Counted from the stretch's first letter, positions 6,271 through 14,442 are shown. The stretch is DNA of 24,357 nucleotides from JAPLFM01 sp964650885 (GCA_964650885.1 CAZYXG010000041.1:1-24357); one strand, 5' to 3'. Numbers and translations are program-made. Notes: a model not told the origin generated them from the sequence alone.

Positions 6271-8355
6271 TTACTTCTTATTCTTGCAGTGCGTGTCTAA
6301 GAAATTGAAGAATTCTTCTTGCCAAACTGCTGCATTTTGTAAGCTTAAAACCCAGTGGTTTTCATTTGGGAATAATATTATTTTGCTCGGTATGCCTTTC
6401 ATTTGTGCAGCTGTGAATGCTTCAAGCGATTGATTGTATGGCACACGATAATCTTTCATGCCTGTGTAAATTAAGATTGGTGTATCCCAATTCTGCACGA
6501 ATCTATTTGGTGAGTTTTTCTCATAAATTTCTTTATTTTTATTTTCCCAGTAAGGTCCACCAAATTCAGCATTTGCAAAGAATAACTCTTCAGTCGCACC
6601 ATACATACTTTCCAAATTAAACACACCGCAATGTGAAATAAAAGCAGAGAAACGGCCTTGATGATTTCCAGCAAGCCAAAAAGTAGTGTAACCACCAGCA
6701 CTTGCTCCCACAGCTGCTATGCGTTTTGTGTCCACATATTTAAGTTTAGAAATCTCGTCAGTGGCGTCTAAGATGTCTTGCATTGCTTTGCCACCCCAGT
6801 CTTTGCTAATTTCATCTACCCATTCTTGCCCAAAGCCAGGAGCTCCTCTTCTATTTGGAGCAACTACAATATAACCTTGCGAAGCCATTAAGTATATATT
6901 CCATCGGTAGCTCCAATAGTGGCTAATCATTGATTGTGGGCCGCCTTGGCAGTAAGTAATCATCGGATATTTTTTCATTGGGTCGAAGTTAGGCGGGTAA
7001 ATCACCCAAGTTTGAACTTTTTTACCATCTTTAGTAGGCACATTGATATTCTGGAACTGCACTTTATTTAGATTTGCAATTACTTCTTTATTAATATTCG
7101 TAATTCTTTCTGTTATTTTATTCGTTTTTGTATCGAAAAAATAAAAGTCAACTGGGTCTTGAATAGTTGTTTTGCCTATTACTATTTTATCTCCACTTTT
7201 ATCTATAGTTAAACCAGAAGCATAATCCGCAATGTCAGATGTTAAGAAAGTTACTTCTTTGCTTGCGAAATCAATTACAGCCAGCGGCTCAATTCCCATT
7301 TGAGAGCATACGATATAAACTTTTTTGCCATCTGCACTCCAAACAAAATCATTAATCCATTGGTCAAGCTTTTCAGTTAGTTCCCAAATTTTACCTGAAG
7401 CTTTTTCATAAATCATAATTCTGATTTTATCAGATTCCAGTCCAGCTCTAGCTTGCGATTTGAAAGCAATATATTTTCCATCACGAGAATATTTCGGGTC
7501 TTTATCGTAGCCAGGCAAATTTGGAGTTATGTTCTTAGTTGTGCCATTTGCAACATCATATATATATATGTCGCTATTTGTGCTGATGTGTTCTTCTTTT
7601 ACTTTGCGAGAAGTGTAAGCAATCTCTTTTCCGTCTGGGGAAAAAGTAAATTCACTATTTCCACCCATTGGCTGCACAGGACAATCGAAAGGTTCATTTG
7701 GCATTAAGTCAATAGCTTTAGTAGTCGCTAAATCAACTAAAAATATATGACTACGCAAATCATCTTCAAAATGATCCCAATGTCTGATTGGCAAAGCATC
7801 ATAAATCATTGCATCGGATTTTGGATAGGCAGGATATAAATCTGTAGTTGTTTTATGAATTTTCACTTCCGAAGAAACAAGTAAATGTTTGCCCTTGGGC
7901 GACCAGTTAAATCCACTTGCACCTTCTGCAAATGCAGTAACTGAGCGAGGAGTTCCATTTGGGTAATCCATAATAAACACCTGCGGCACTCCAGAGGAAG
8001 TTGAAATGAAAGCAATTTGCTTTCCATCGGCACTCCATTGGTGGTTGAATTCACTTCCAGTTAATTGAGTTAGTCGAGTTGGAATTTTATCAACAAGTAA
8101 ATTGTCTTTTGCAGTTTCTAAAGAAAGCAAATAAACATTTTTTGATTTTTTGTTTGCAGCCAAATCTGGAATATCCATGTTAAATAAAAGAATGTTTCCA
8201 TCGGGCGAAATTTGGGGGTCTGAAAGTCTTTTAAGAGAAAGTAAAGTTTTGTAGTCAAAATTTACTTGTGCAAATAAGTTCATATTGCTAGCTAAGATAG
8301 AGCAATATAGGGCTACAACGGCAATAATTAGAGTTGGTTTCGAGTGTTTAAACAT
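6271..8355 (-). CDS. dpp5: Secreted S9 prolyl-oligopeptidase-family peptidase, dipeptidyl-peptidase 5-like
   Basis: A 694-residue serine peptidase exported by a signal peptide (about 1-30, ending NLFAQ). Residues about 40-425 form a beta-propeller with repeated PDG/SADGK blades (SPDGN, SADGK, SPKGK, SPDGK, SRDGK, SADGK). The C-terminal alpha/beta-hydrolase (about 430-690) has the full triad: Ser552 in GASAGGY, Asp635 in GMKDYRVPY and His667 in NENHW. The stretch around ISHCGVFNLESMYGATEEL and FVQNWDTPILI closely matches DPP5 of Porphyromonas gingivalis as I remember it; that enzyme removes dipeptides with hydrophobic P1 residues in the periplasm. The expected role is peptide use as a carbon or amino-acid source. 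It has no T9SS sorting domain, so it is probably periplasmic. The gene is monocistronic and divergent from rplM. Confidence 0.93.
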   Translation of the reverse strand: MFKHSKPTLIIAVVALYCSILASNMNLFAQVNFDYKTLLSLKRLSDPQISPDGNILLFNMDIPDLAANKKSKNVYLLSLETAKDNLLVDKIPTRLTQLTGSEFNHQWSADGKQIAFISTSSGVPQVFIMDYPNGTPRSVTAFAEGASGFNWSPKGKHLLVSSEVKIHKTTTDLYPAYPKSDAMIYDALPIRHWDHFEDDLRSHIFLVDLATTKAIDLMPNEPFDCPVQPMGGNSEFTFSPDGKEIAYTSRKVKEEHISTNSDIYIYDVANGTTKNITPNLPGYDKDPKYSRDGKYIAFKSQARAGLESDKIRIMIYEKASGKIWELTEKLDQWINDFVWSADGKKVYIVCSQMGIEPLAVIDFASKEVTFLTSDIADYASGLTIDKSGDKIVIGKTTIQDPVDFYFFDTKTNKITERITNINKEVIANLNKVQFQNINVPTKDGKKVQTWVIYPPNFDPMKKYPMITYCQGGPQSMISHYWSYRWNIYLMASQGYIVVAPNRRGAPGFGQEWVDEISKDWGGKAMQDILDATDEISKLKYVDTKRIAAVGASAGGYTTFWLAGNHQGRFSAFISHCGVFNLESMYGATEELFFANAEFGGPYWENKNKEIYEKNSPNRFVQNWDTPILIYTGMKDYRVPYNQSLEAFTAAQMKGIPSKIILFPNENHWVLSLQNAAVWQEEFFNFLDTHCKNKK

Positions 8356-8490
8356 AGTAGGTTCGACCTATTTTTAATAAATTTTGTAAAATAAAAGACA
8401 AATTTCTAAAAAAACGTGCAGAAATCAAAGAAAAATAGTTAATTTTGTGTTCTGTATTGAAGTGCATTTTTATTAATGCAAAGAATTTTG

Positions 8491-8498
8491 TAGTTTTG
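8491..8498 (+). promoter_or_regulatory. Possible -7 box (TAnnTTTG) for the rplM operon
   Basis: TAGTTTTG matches the Bacteroidota -7 consensus. It would give an rplM leader of roughly 100 bases containing the hairpin at 8535-8561. A second match, TAATTTTG, lies at 8440-8447. Neither has a clear -33 TTTG at the usual spacing. Confidence 0.35.
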
Positions 8499-8534
8499 CA
8501 TTCTCTTTTTGAGACAATACGCAAAAAGCAGATA

Positions 8535-8561
8535 GCAAGTTTCTTCTCTTGAATAACTTGC
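8535..8561 (+). promoter_or_regulatory. Hairpin in the rplM leader
   Basis: GCAAGTT (8535-8541) pairs perfectly with AACTTGC (8555-8561) over a 13-base loop, whose ends (TC and GA) can pair further. It lies about 45 bases before the rplM start and is not followed by T, so it is not a terminator. Position fits a ribosomal-protein autoregulatory leader, as known for L13 in other phyla; that role is inference. Confidence 0.5.
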
Positions 8562-8606
8562 ATCCATTAATGAAGACAAATATAAGTTTTAGGAGTAATA
8601 AGAATC

Positions 8607-9104
8607 GTGGAACAAACAGCAAAAAAAGCATTGGTAATACCAGCTGCAAAAATAACTAAATCTTACAGAAAAGAAGACGTAACAAGAGATTGGTGGGTCA
8701 TTGATGCTGCAGGATTTACAGTAGGTAGATTAGCTACACAAGTTGCAACATTATTGCGTGGCAAACACAAACCTATCTTCACACCTCACGTAGATTGTGG
8801 AGATCATGTTGTAATAATCAATGCTGAAAAAGTCAAATTTTTGGGCAAAAGAGAAGAACAAAAAGAATATTTCCGTCATACTGGCTATTTAGGTGGTGGT
8901 ATCCATACTAAATTTAAAGATATGATTGCAACACATCCAGAAAGAGTTTTGGAATATGCAATACACGGAATGTTGCCTAAAAATCGTTTGGGCAGACAAA
9001 TCGAAAAAAAATTAAAGGTATATGCAGGTACTGAGCATCCACATTCAGCTCAAGAACCAAAAGAGTTCATACTTGTATCTAATAAAAAAGAAAATAAGAA
9101 TTAA
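8607..9104 (+). CDS. rplM: 50S ribosomal protein L13
   Basis: L13 is an early-assembling protein of the large ribosomal subunit. The 165 residues contain the family core WWVIDAAGFTVGRLATQVA (about 29-47), LLRGKHKP (about 48-55), DHVVIINAEKVKFLGKR and the terminal HGMLPKNRLGRQ. It is longer than the ~142-150 usual: about 15 extra residues at the N terminus (Lys/Ala-rich) and a few at the C terminus. GTG at 8607 is chosen because AGGAG at 8591-8595 lies 11 bases upstream, a clear Shine-Dalgarno for this window. It is first in the rplM-rpsI-rpsB-tsf-pyrH-frr cluster, and rpsI follows after 13 bases. Confidence 0.98.
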   Translation: MEQTAKKALVIPAAKITKSYRKEDVTRDWWVIDAAGFTVGRLATQVATLLRGKHKPIFTPHVDCGDHVVIINAEKVKFLGKREEQKEYFRHTGYLGGGIHTKFKDMIATHPERVLEYAIHGMLPKNRLGRQIEKKLKVYAGTEHPHSAQEPKEFILVSNKKENKN

Positions 9105-9117
9105 GGATTTTTTATAA

Positions 9118-9504
9118 ATGAAAGTTTTTGCTGCAACAGGTAGAAGAAAAACATCAGTAGCTCAGGTACGTTTAACTCCTGGCACTGGTAAAATTGCTAT
9201 CAATAAAAGAGAAGTAACTAATTACTTCCCAGTTGAAATTCAAAGAATTAATGCATTCAAACCAATGGAAATTACTAGCCAAGTTGGAGCATTTGATATT
9301 AGTATCAATGTTCGTGGCGGTGGTCCTTCTGGTCAAATGGGTGCTATTCAATTGGGTTTGGCTCGTGCATTAGTTATTTTCAATGAAGAATTGAAAAGCG
9401 GATTGAGAAACGCTGGCTTTATGACTCGTGACCCTAGAATGGTTGAGAGAAAGAAATATGGTCAGAAAAAAGCGAGAAAACGCTTCCAATTCTCAAAACG
9501 TTAA
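9118..9504 (+). CDS. rpsI: 30S ribosomal protein S9
   Basis: S9 of the small ribosomal subunit, whose C-terminal tail reaches the P-site tRNA. The 128 residues are full length. The start TGRRKTSVAQVRL, the middle VRGGGPSGQMGAIQLGLARAL and the basic end RKRFQFSKR are all diagnostic; the terminal Lys-Arg contacts the P-site anticodon stem. It is preceded by rplM at 13 bases, the pairing found in almost all bacteria. A 126-base gap to rpsB follows. Confidence 0.98.
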   Translation: MKVFAATGRRKTSVAQVRLTPGTGKIAINKREVTNYFPVEIQRINAFKPMEITSQVGAFDISINVRGGGPSGQMGAIQLGLARALVIFNEELKSGLRNAGFMTRDPRMVERKKYGQKKARKRFQFSKR

Positions 9505-9630
9505 TACGTTTTATATTTTTTTCAAATTACCATGCTTTTGGATTGTCAGAAGGTGTGTTTCGTTTATGCGGAATCTTCGGCAAGTTGAAAAGAGCAGATG
9601 TTTTAACACTTTTTAAATTTAGGTTTTCAA

Positions 9631-10506
9631 ATGCAACATTATGTTGAAATAGAAGCTTTGCTTAAAGCAGGTGCCCACTTCGGTCACATGACTAGTCGCT
9701 GGAATCCAGCGATGAGCAAATTCATCTTCACAGAAAAAAACGGTATCCACATTATTGATTTGCGTAAAACGCAAGTCCTTGCCGATATCGCTCGCGATGC
9801 AGCTTACGACGCTGCTGCAAAAGGTAAAATTATCCTTTTTGTTGGTACTAAACCACAAGCTAAATCAATAGTTAGCGAACAAGCTAGCCGTGCAGGTATG
9901 AACTATGTATCTGAAAGATGGTTAGGTGGTATGCTTACAAATTTTGCTACAATCAGAAAATCTATTAAAAGATTGGGCTTGATTGACAAAATGGAACAAG
10001 ATGGTACTTATGAAAAAATTACTAAAAAAGAAAGATTAATGCTCGATAGAGAGCGTGATAGATTAAGAAAAGTATTTGGCGGTATTGAGTTTATGACTCG
10101 TTTGCCAGGTGCTTTGTTTGTTGTTGATATTAAAAAAGAACACTTAGCTTTGAAAGAAGCAAAAACATTGGGTATTCCAGTTATAGCTGTAGTTGACACA
10201 AATTGCGACCCTAACTTGGTTGATTATCCAATTCCTGCTAATGATGACTCTAATGCAACTATTGAATTGCTTTCTGCTTTAATTGCTGATGCAGTTTTGG
10301 AAGGTACTGAAATAGCTCGCAATAGACAAGCTGAACTTGGAACTGATAACTCAGGTAAAGATTCAGGCGATAGCACAGAAGATGCAGGACAAATGAAACG
10401 CAAACTTAGAGAACGCAAACCTGGTGGATCTGCTCCACGTTCGCCAAGAGCTCCGAAAGCTGCTGAGGCAAATGTAAACGCAAGCCCAACAGAAACAAAT
10501 CAATGA
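9631..10506 (+). CDS. rpsB: 30S ribosomal protein S2 with C-terminal extension
   Basis: S2 binds late to the small subunit near S1 and helps dock it. Residues about 1-228 are the standard fold: LLKAGAHFGHMTSRWNPAM, FIFTEKNGIHIIDLRKT, SERWLGGMLTNFATIRKS, MTRLPGALFVVDIKKE and IPVIAVVDTNCDPNLVDYPI. Beyond this, about 55 residues are low-complexity: first Asp/Ser/Gly-rich, then a basic stretch (KRKLRERKPGGSAPRSPRAP), then an Ala/Asn/Thr tail. Total length 291 exceeds the usual ~240-260. ATG at 9631 has only a weak AGG nearby. The 126-base spacer before it may hold a leader or promoter, but I saw no strong hairpin. Confidence 0.98.
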   Translation: MQHYVEIEALLKAGAHFGHMTSRWNPAMSKFIFTEKNGIHIIDLRKTQVLADIARDAAYDAAAKGKIILFVGTKPQAKSIVSEQASRAGMNYVSERWLGGMLTNFATIRKSIKRLGLIDKMEQDGTYEKITKKERLMLDRERDRLRKVFGGIEFMTRLPGALFVVDIKKEHLALKEAKTLGIPVIAVVDTNCDPNLVDYPIPANDDSNATIELLSALIADAVLEGTEIARNRQAELGTDNSGKDSGDSTEDAGQMKRKLRERKPGGSAPRSPRAPKAAEANVNASPTETNQ

Positions 10507-10520
10507 TTTGAATAAATAAA

Positions 10521-10554
10521 AAAAACATCTTTGATTTTAAAGATGTTTTTTTTT
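10521..10554 (+). terminator. Strong intrinsic terminator or attenuator between rpsB and tsf
   Basis: AAAAACATCTTT (10521-10532) pairs perfectly with AAAGATGTTTTT (10539-10550) around a 6-base loop, followed by a run of nine T. It lies 15 bases after the rpsB stop and 52 before tsf, so tsf needs readthrough or its own promoter. Confidence 0.85.
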
Positions 10555-10605
10555 GTTAAAATTGAAAATTAATTATTAATCTTTAAAAAAATTAGGAATA
10601 AAACG

Positions 10606-11445
10606 ATGGCTGAAATTACTGCAAAATTGGTAATGGAGCTTAGAGGCAAAACTGGCGCAGGTATGGCAGATTGCAAAAAAGCTTTAACAGAAACTGATGG
10701 AGATATGGAGCAAGCAATTGACTATCTTCGCAAAAAAGGTGCTGCTCAAATAGCAAAAAGAGCAGATAGAGAATCTAATGAAGGAATTGTACTTATTAGA
10801 GTATCTGCTGATAGCAAAACTGCTGTATTACTTGCTGTAACTTGCGAAACAGATTTCGTTTCTCGTAATCAAGAATTTGTGGATTATGCTACTAGTGTTG
10901 TAGAAGTTGCAGCAAATTCCACTGCTTCTTCTGTAGCTGAATTGTTAGCTTTGAAAGTTGGCGATGTAACTGTTGAAGCTGCTCACAATGATATTCTTGC
11001 TAAATTCTCTGAAAAAATTGAAATCGGTAAATTCGAAAGAATTACAACTACTGGTAGTTTAACTTCTTATATCCATAATGGCAGCAAATTAGGTGTTGTT
11101 TTGGATTTAAGTGCAGAATTGAAAACTGATGCTCAAATTGCTTTAGCTAAAGATATTGCTATGCAAATCGCTGCTATGGCACCATCTTTTGTTAATAGAT
11201 CTGCTGTCACTCAAGATGCTTTAGATAGAGAAAAAGCTATTTATTTAGAGCAAGCTGCTGCTGAAGGTAAAGCTCCAGATATGGCTGAACGAATTGCTAC
11301 TGGTAAAATCGAGAAATATTACAAAGAAGCTTGTTTGGTGGAACAACCATTTGTGAAAGATGCTACAAAAACAGTTACAGACATCGTTAAAGAAATCGCT
11401 ACTGATGCAGTAGTGAATAATTTTGTTAGAGTGGCAATTGGCTAA
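10606..11445 (+). CDS. tsf: Elongation factor Ts
   Basis: EF-Ts is the nucleotide exchange factor that regenerates EF-Tu-GTP. The 279 residues start with the UBA-like domain that binds EF-Tu: MELRGKTGAGMADCKKAL and AIDYLRKKG. The TDFV motif (CETDFVSRNQEF, about 84-95), which inserts into EF-Tu, is intact. Two core subdomains follow, with MQIAAMAPSFVNRSAV and the terminal LVEQPFVKD. ATG at 10606 has AGGA at 10594-10597 at proper spacing. It is separated from rpsB by a terminator-like hairpin. pyrH begins four bases after its stop. Confidence 0.98.
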   Translation: MAEITAKLVMELRGKTGAGMADCKKALTETDGDMEQAIDYLRKKGAAQIAKRADRESNEGIVLIRVSADSKTAVLLAVTCETDFVSRNQEFVDYATSVVEVAANSTASSVAELLALKVGDVTVEAAHNDILAKFSEKIEIGKFERITTTGSLTSYIHNGSKLGVVLDLSAELKTDAQIALAKDIAMQIAAMAPSFVNRSAVTQDALDREKAIYLEQAAAEGKAPDMAERIATGKIEKYYKEACLVEQPFVKDATKTVTDIVKEIATDAVVNNFVRVAIG

Positions 11446-11449
11446 TTCA

Positions 11450-12166
11450 ATGCAAAAAGTTTATAATAGAATATTTCTTAAGCTAAGTGGCGAATCTCTT
11501 ATGGGTCGCCAAGATTTTGGGATTGACCCAGAAACTCTAAAAGAATTTGCTAGTGAAATAGCAGAAGTACACCGATTGGGAGTACAAATTGGGATAGTTA
11601 TCGGAGGTGGTAACATCTTCCGTGGTATTGAAGCGGCTGCTTACCAAATTGATAAAGTTTCTGGCGACCAAATGGGTATGCTTGCTACTGTTATCAATTG
11701 TATAGCTTTGCAAAATGCTCTTGAAGCTGAGGGAGTTCCAACTAGATTGCAATCTGCAATTAAAATGGAACAAATTGCTGAATCTGTAATCAGAAGAAGA
11801 GCTGTTCGACATTTGGAAAAAAATAGAGTAGTTCTATTTGGTGCAGGCACAGGAAATCCTTACTTCACAACTGACACTGCGGCGGCTCTTAGAGCAATTG
11901 AAGTGGAAGCTGAGCTTGTGATTAAAGGCACAAGAGTAGATGGAATTTACGATTCCGACCCTGAGAAAAATCCTGACGCTAAGAAATTTGAAACTATTAG
12001 CTATAGAGATGTTCTTGAAAAAAACTTGAGAGTGATGGACTTAACAGCTATTACTCTTTGCCAAGAAAATAATTTACCAATTAAAGTGATTAACTTCAAC
12101 GAACGTGGCAATCTTAAAAGATTGGTTCTTGGAGAAAATATAGGTTCAACAGTTACAAACATCTAA
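11450..12166 (+). CDS. pyrH: UMP kinase
   Basis: UMP kinase phosphorylates UMP to UDP in pyrimidine synthesis; the bacterial enzyme is a hexamer of the amino-acid kinase fold. Motifs in order are RIFLKLSGESLMG, IGIVIGGGNIFRG, DQMGMLATVINCIALQNALE, GTGNPYFTTDTAAALRA, KGTRVDGIYDSDP and VMDLTAITLCQENNLPI. The ATG at 11450 gives 238 residues, the family length, and begins four bases after tsf. A longer open frame reaches back to a TTG at 11423 but would overlap tsf and add nine residues with no family match, so I rejected it. The tsf-pyrH-frr order is widely conserved. Confidence 0.97.
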   Translation: MQKVYNRIFLKLSGESLMGRQDFGIDPETLKEFASEIAEVHRLGVQIGIVIGGGNIFRGIEAAAYQIDKVSGDQMGMLATVINCIALQNALEAEGVPTRLQSAIKMEQIAESVIRRRAVRHLEKNRVVLFGAGTGNPYFTTDTAAALRAIEVEAELVIKGTRVDGIYDSDPEKNPDAKKFETISYRDVLEKNLRVMDLTAITLCQENNLPIKVINFNERGNLKRLVLGENIGSTVTNI

Positions 12167-12177
12167 AGAGAAATAGA

Positions 12178-12738
12178 ATGAGCGTACAAGATATAATTTC
12201 GCAAACAAAAAACCAAATGACTAAAACAGTAGAACACACTCAATCTGAGTTTGGTAAAGTTCGTACTGGTAGAGCTTCGGCTTCATTGGTAGATAGTGTA
12301 ACTATCGAAGTATATGGCAGTCATATGCCAATTAATCAAGTGGCAAATGTTTCTGTGCCAGACGCACGCACTATCGTTATTCAACCTTGGGATCGCACAA
12401 CTCTAACTGCAATTGAAAAAGCAATTCAAATGGCTGATTTGGGTTTCAATCCGCAAAACGATGGTACTATTATTCGTGTTCCTGTGCCACCACTTACTGA
12501 AGAACGAAGAAAAGAATTCGTGAAACTTTGCAAGAAAATGGCTGAAGAAGGCAAAATTGCTATCAGAAACATTCGCAGAGATATGAACGATACACTTAAA
12601 AAAGAAGAGAAAGATAAAGAGATTTCTGAAGACGACCGCAAAAGAGGCGAAGATGAAATTCAAAAGATAACTGATATCAACATTAAAAACATTGATACGG
12701 CACTAGAGAAAAAAGAAAAAGAGTTAATGGAAGATTAA
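12178..12738 (+). CDS. frr: Ribosome recycling factor
   Basis: RRF, with EF-G, splits the post-termination ribosome. The 186 residues match the family length of ~185. Diagnostic motifs are the helix-bundle start (MTKTVEHTQSEFGKVRTGRA), VEVYG-like TIEVYGSHMPINQVANV, the domain II segment VIQPWDRTTLTAIEKAI, IRVPVPPLTEERRKEFVK and the basic ribosome-contacting stretch IAIRNIRRDMND. Eleven bases separate it from pyrH. It ends the translation cluster and is followed by a terminator. Confidence 0.98.
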   Translation: MSVQDIISQTKNQMTKTVEHTQSEFGKVRTGRASASLVDSVTIEVYGSHMPINQVANVSVPDARTIVIQPWDRTTLTAIEKAIQMADLGFNPQNDGTIIRVPVPPLTEERRKEFVKLCKKMAEEGKIAIRNIRRDMNDTLKKEEKDKEISEDDRKRGEDEIQKITDINIKNIDTALEKKEKELMED

Positions 12739-12764
12739 TCCATTAGTGATTTAGAAAAGAAAGC

Positions 12765-12798
12765 AAAGGTAGGTTTTAATAAGACCTGCCTTTTTTTT
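12765..12798 (+). terminator. Intrinsic terminator after frr
   Basis: AAAGGTAGGT (12765-12774) pairs with ACCTGCCTTT (12784-12793) with one G-U pair, followed by an eight-T run. Ends the rplM-frr cluster. Confidence 0.88.
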
Positions 12799-12823
12799 GT
12801 GGTAAAAGTTTGGTTATTTAAAA

Positions 12824-12831
12824 TAATTTTG
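12824..12831 (+). promoter_or_regulatory. Possible -7 box (TAnnTTTG) for the T9SS cargo gene
   Basis: TAATTTTG matches the Bacteroidota -7 consensus, 78 bases before the chosen start, just after the frr terminator. Nearby TTTG motifs are at 11 and 24 bases, neither the usual 19-21 spacing. Confidence 0.3.
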
Positions 12832-12908
12832 TAATTTGAAGTAGAAATATTTAGAATTGTAAATATCTTGTTTCTATGAATAATAGTTTTAATTTCTTGG
12901 ATTATGAA

Positions 12909-14411
12909 ATGAAGAAATATATATTTGTTTTTATACTTTTGATTTTGTCAATTTCTAACACTTTTGCTTTAGAAATTATTAAAAACATAAAGTTCACAGA
13001 CACAGTCTTACAATCATCTAGATTCTATCATATTTCTAATATCGATGGTGGTATTGTTGGTTTAAGAAGAGTTCAGAAAAGTTTACTACCAGAACATAAC
13101 TTTGCTAAACAAATTCAGCTTTATGAAAAATATGATATGGATTTGAATTTTCTTGCAAATATTCAAACTGAAAAGGGATTAGGACAGTTTTCAGATAATT
13201 TGATTGATTTTCAAAATAAATACTATTCATTTTTTCAATCTGATATTGGAGATTATTTACATTTTGTAAGTTTCGATAAAGATTTTTCAAATATCAAGCT
13301 CAATAATCTTGATGAAGTATTTATTGACTCAAATTGGTATGTTGAAAATTTCTCATTTCCAAACTTCAATACATTTGTTGAAAAAAATAATGGAAATGAA
13401 GAATTATTCTTTGCAATGGCTAACTCAATTACATATATAAATACTTCTGATACTATTAGAAGCAAATATATGGCTCAGCTTTATTTGAACTTTTTTGATA
13501 TTAATGGCAAACTTCAAAAAACATTCAAATCGGATGAGTTTTTTGGTAATACTTACGACCCAAATTTAATGAACTTTACTTCTCAAATTGCTAAACAGCT
13601 TAGCAATGGGAATTATTTGCTTTCAGCCAGATTTATAAGTTACAATTATACTCAATACGTATATTGTTTCACGCCTTCAGGAAAATTACTTTGGAAAACT
13701 GTATTGCCAGAAACATCAATGTCACGTAATTGGAAAATAGAGGAAATTAGTAATTATATTTATCTAATAGGTGAATATAAAACAAAAGTACTATTTGAAC
13801 CTAATTTAAGTATTGCGAAGCTAAATCTTCAAGGAGAATTAGTGCAACTTAAAAAGGTAGATAAACATAATACTGTTAGTTTAACTAGGTCATCAATTGC
13901 AGATAAAGACAAGATTTATTTGTTTGGTTTAAATAATGGAGGTTCAGCAGCTGCTTTTACAATCATTGACACGAACTTAAATATTATTCACAATGAAGTA
14001 TTTACAAAAGAAGAATTTGGAAGTGAGTTTTCAGCCGCAAGCAAAATTGCAGACAGTACTTTTGCAGTTGGATATTTAACTAAATATTCAAATCTTGCAA
14101 TTGTAAAAATGAGTAGTACTCCAACTGATGTAAAAGAAGTCAACTCTTCATTTTATACAGGACTCCCATATCCAAACCCATTTGCTTCTGAAACAGTTAT
14201 CGAATTCAGCTTAACTAAAGATGAATTAGTAACTATAGAGTTGTTTAGTTCAGCTGGTGAGAAAGTAGCAACTTTAGAAAAAGAATCTCTAAAGAGTATC
14301 GGAACAAATAGAGTTTACATTAAATCAGATGGACTTGCACAAGGTGTTTACTTTGTGAAAATTACTGCTGGCAATAATTCAGAAATTCGAGAAGTTATTA
14401 TAAGCAAATAA
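12909..14411 (+). CDS. Secreted protein with T9SS type A sorting domain
   Basis: Function not recognised. ATG at 12909 gives MKKYIFVFILLILSISNTFA, a clean signal peptide; the longer frame from 12876 would bury it behind 11 residues, so I chose 12909 (500 residues). The mature part (about 22-415) is rich in Asn, Ser, Phe and Tyr, with repeated beta-strand patterns such as YLIGEYKTK, KIYLFGLNNGG and NLNIIHNEVF, suggesting a beta-propeller-like fold. The last ~80 residues are a type A C-terminal sorting domain: LPYPNPFASETVIEFSL, then VTIELFSSAGEKVATL, then GVYFVKITAGN and a basic end. This domain directs export across the outer membrane by the type IX system and cell-surface attachment. It is flanked by terminators, so monocistronic. 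Confidence 0.9.
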   Translation: MKKYIFVFILLILSISNTFALEIIKNIKFTDTVLQSSRFYHISNIDGGIVGLRRVQKSLLPEHNFAKQIQLYEKYDMDLNFLANIQTEKGLGQFSDNLIDFQNKYYSFFQSDIGDYLHFVSFDKDFSNIKLNNLDEVFIDSNWYVENFSFPNFNTFVEKNNGNEELFFAMANSITYINTSDTIRSKYMAQLYLNFFDINGKLQKTFKSDEFFGNTYDPNLMNFTSQIAKQLSNGNYLLSARFISYNYTQYVYCFTPSGKLLWKTVLPETSMSRNWKIEEISNYIYLIGEYKTKVLFEPNLSIAKLNLQGELVQLKKVDKHNTVSLTRSSIADKDKIYLFGLNNGGSAAAFTIIDTNLNIIHNEVFTKEEFGSEFSAASKIADSTFAVGYLTKYSNLAIVKMSSTPTDVKEVNSSFYTGLPYPNPFASETVIEFSLTKDELVTIELFSSAGEKVATLEKESLKSIGTNRVYIKSDGLAQGVYFVKITAGNNSEIREVIISK

Positions 14412-14442
14412 TATTGCTTAATATTTCATTTCAATTTGCATT

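Noticed and set aside
5872..6433. Several short open frames on both strands between the small unknown protein and the peptidase
   Set aside because: They cover the terminator T-run or the peptidase gene, have no ribosome sites and resemble no family.
11423..11449. Longer pyrH start at TTG 11423
   Set aside because: It overlaps tsf and adds nine residues absent from UMP kinases; ATG 11450 gives the family length.
12876..12908. Longer start for the T9SS cargo protein
   Set aside because: It would place 11 polar residues before a clear signal peptide beginning at ATG 12909.
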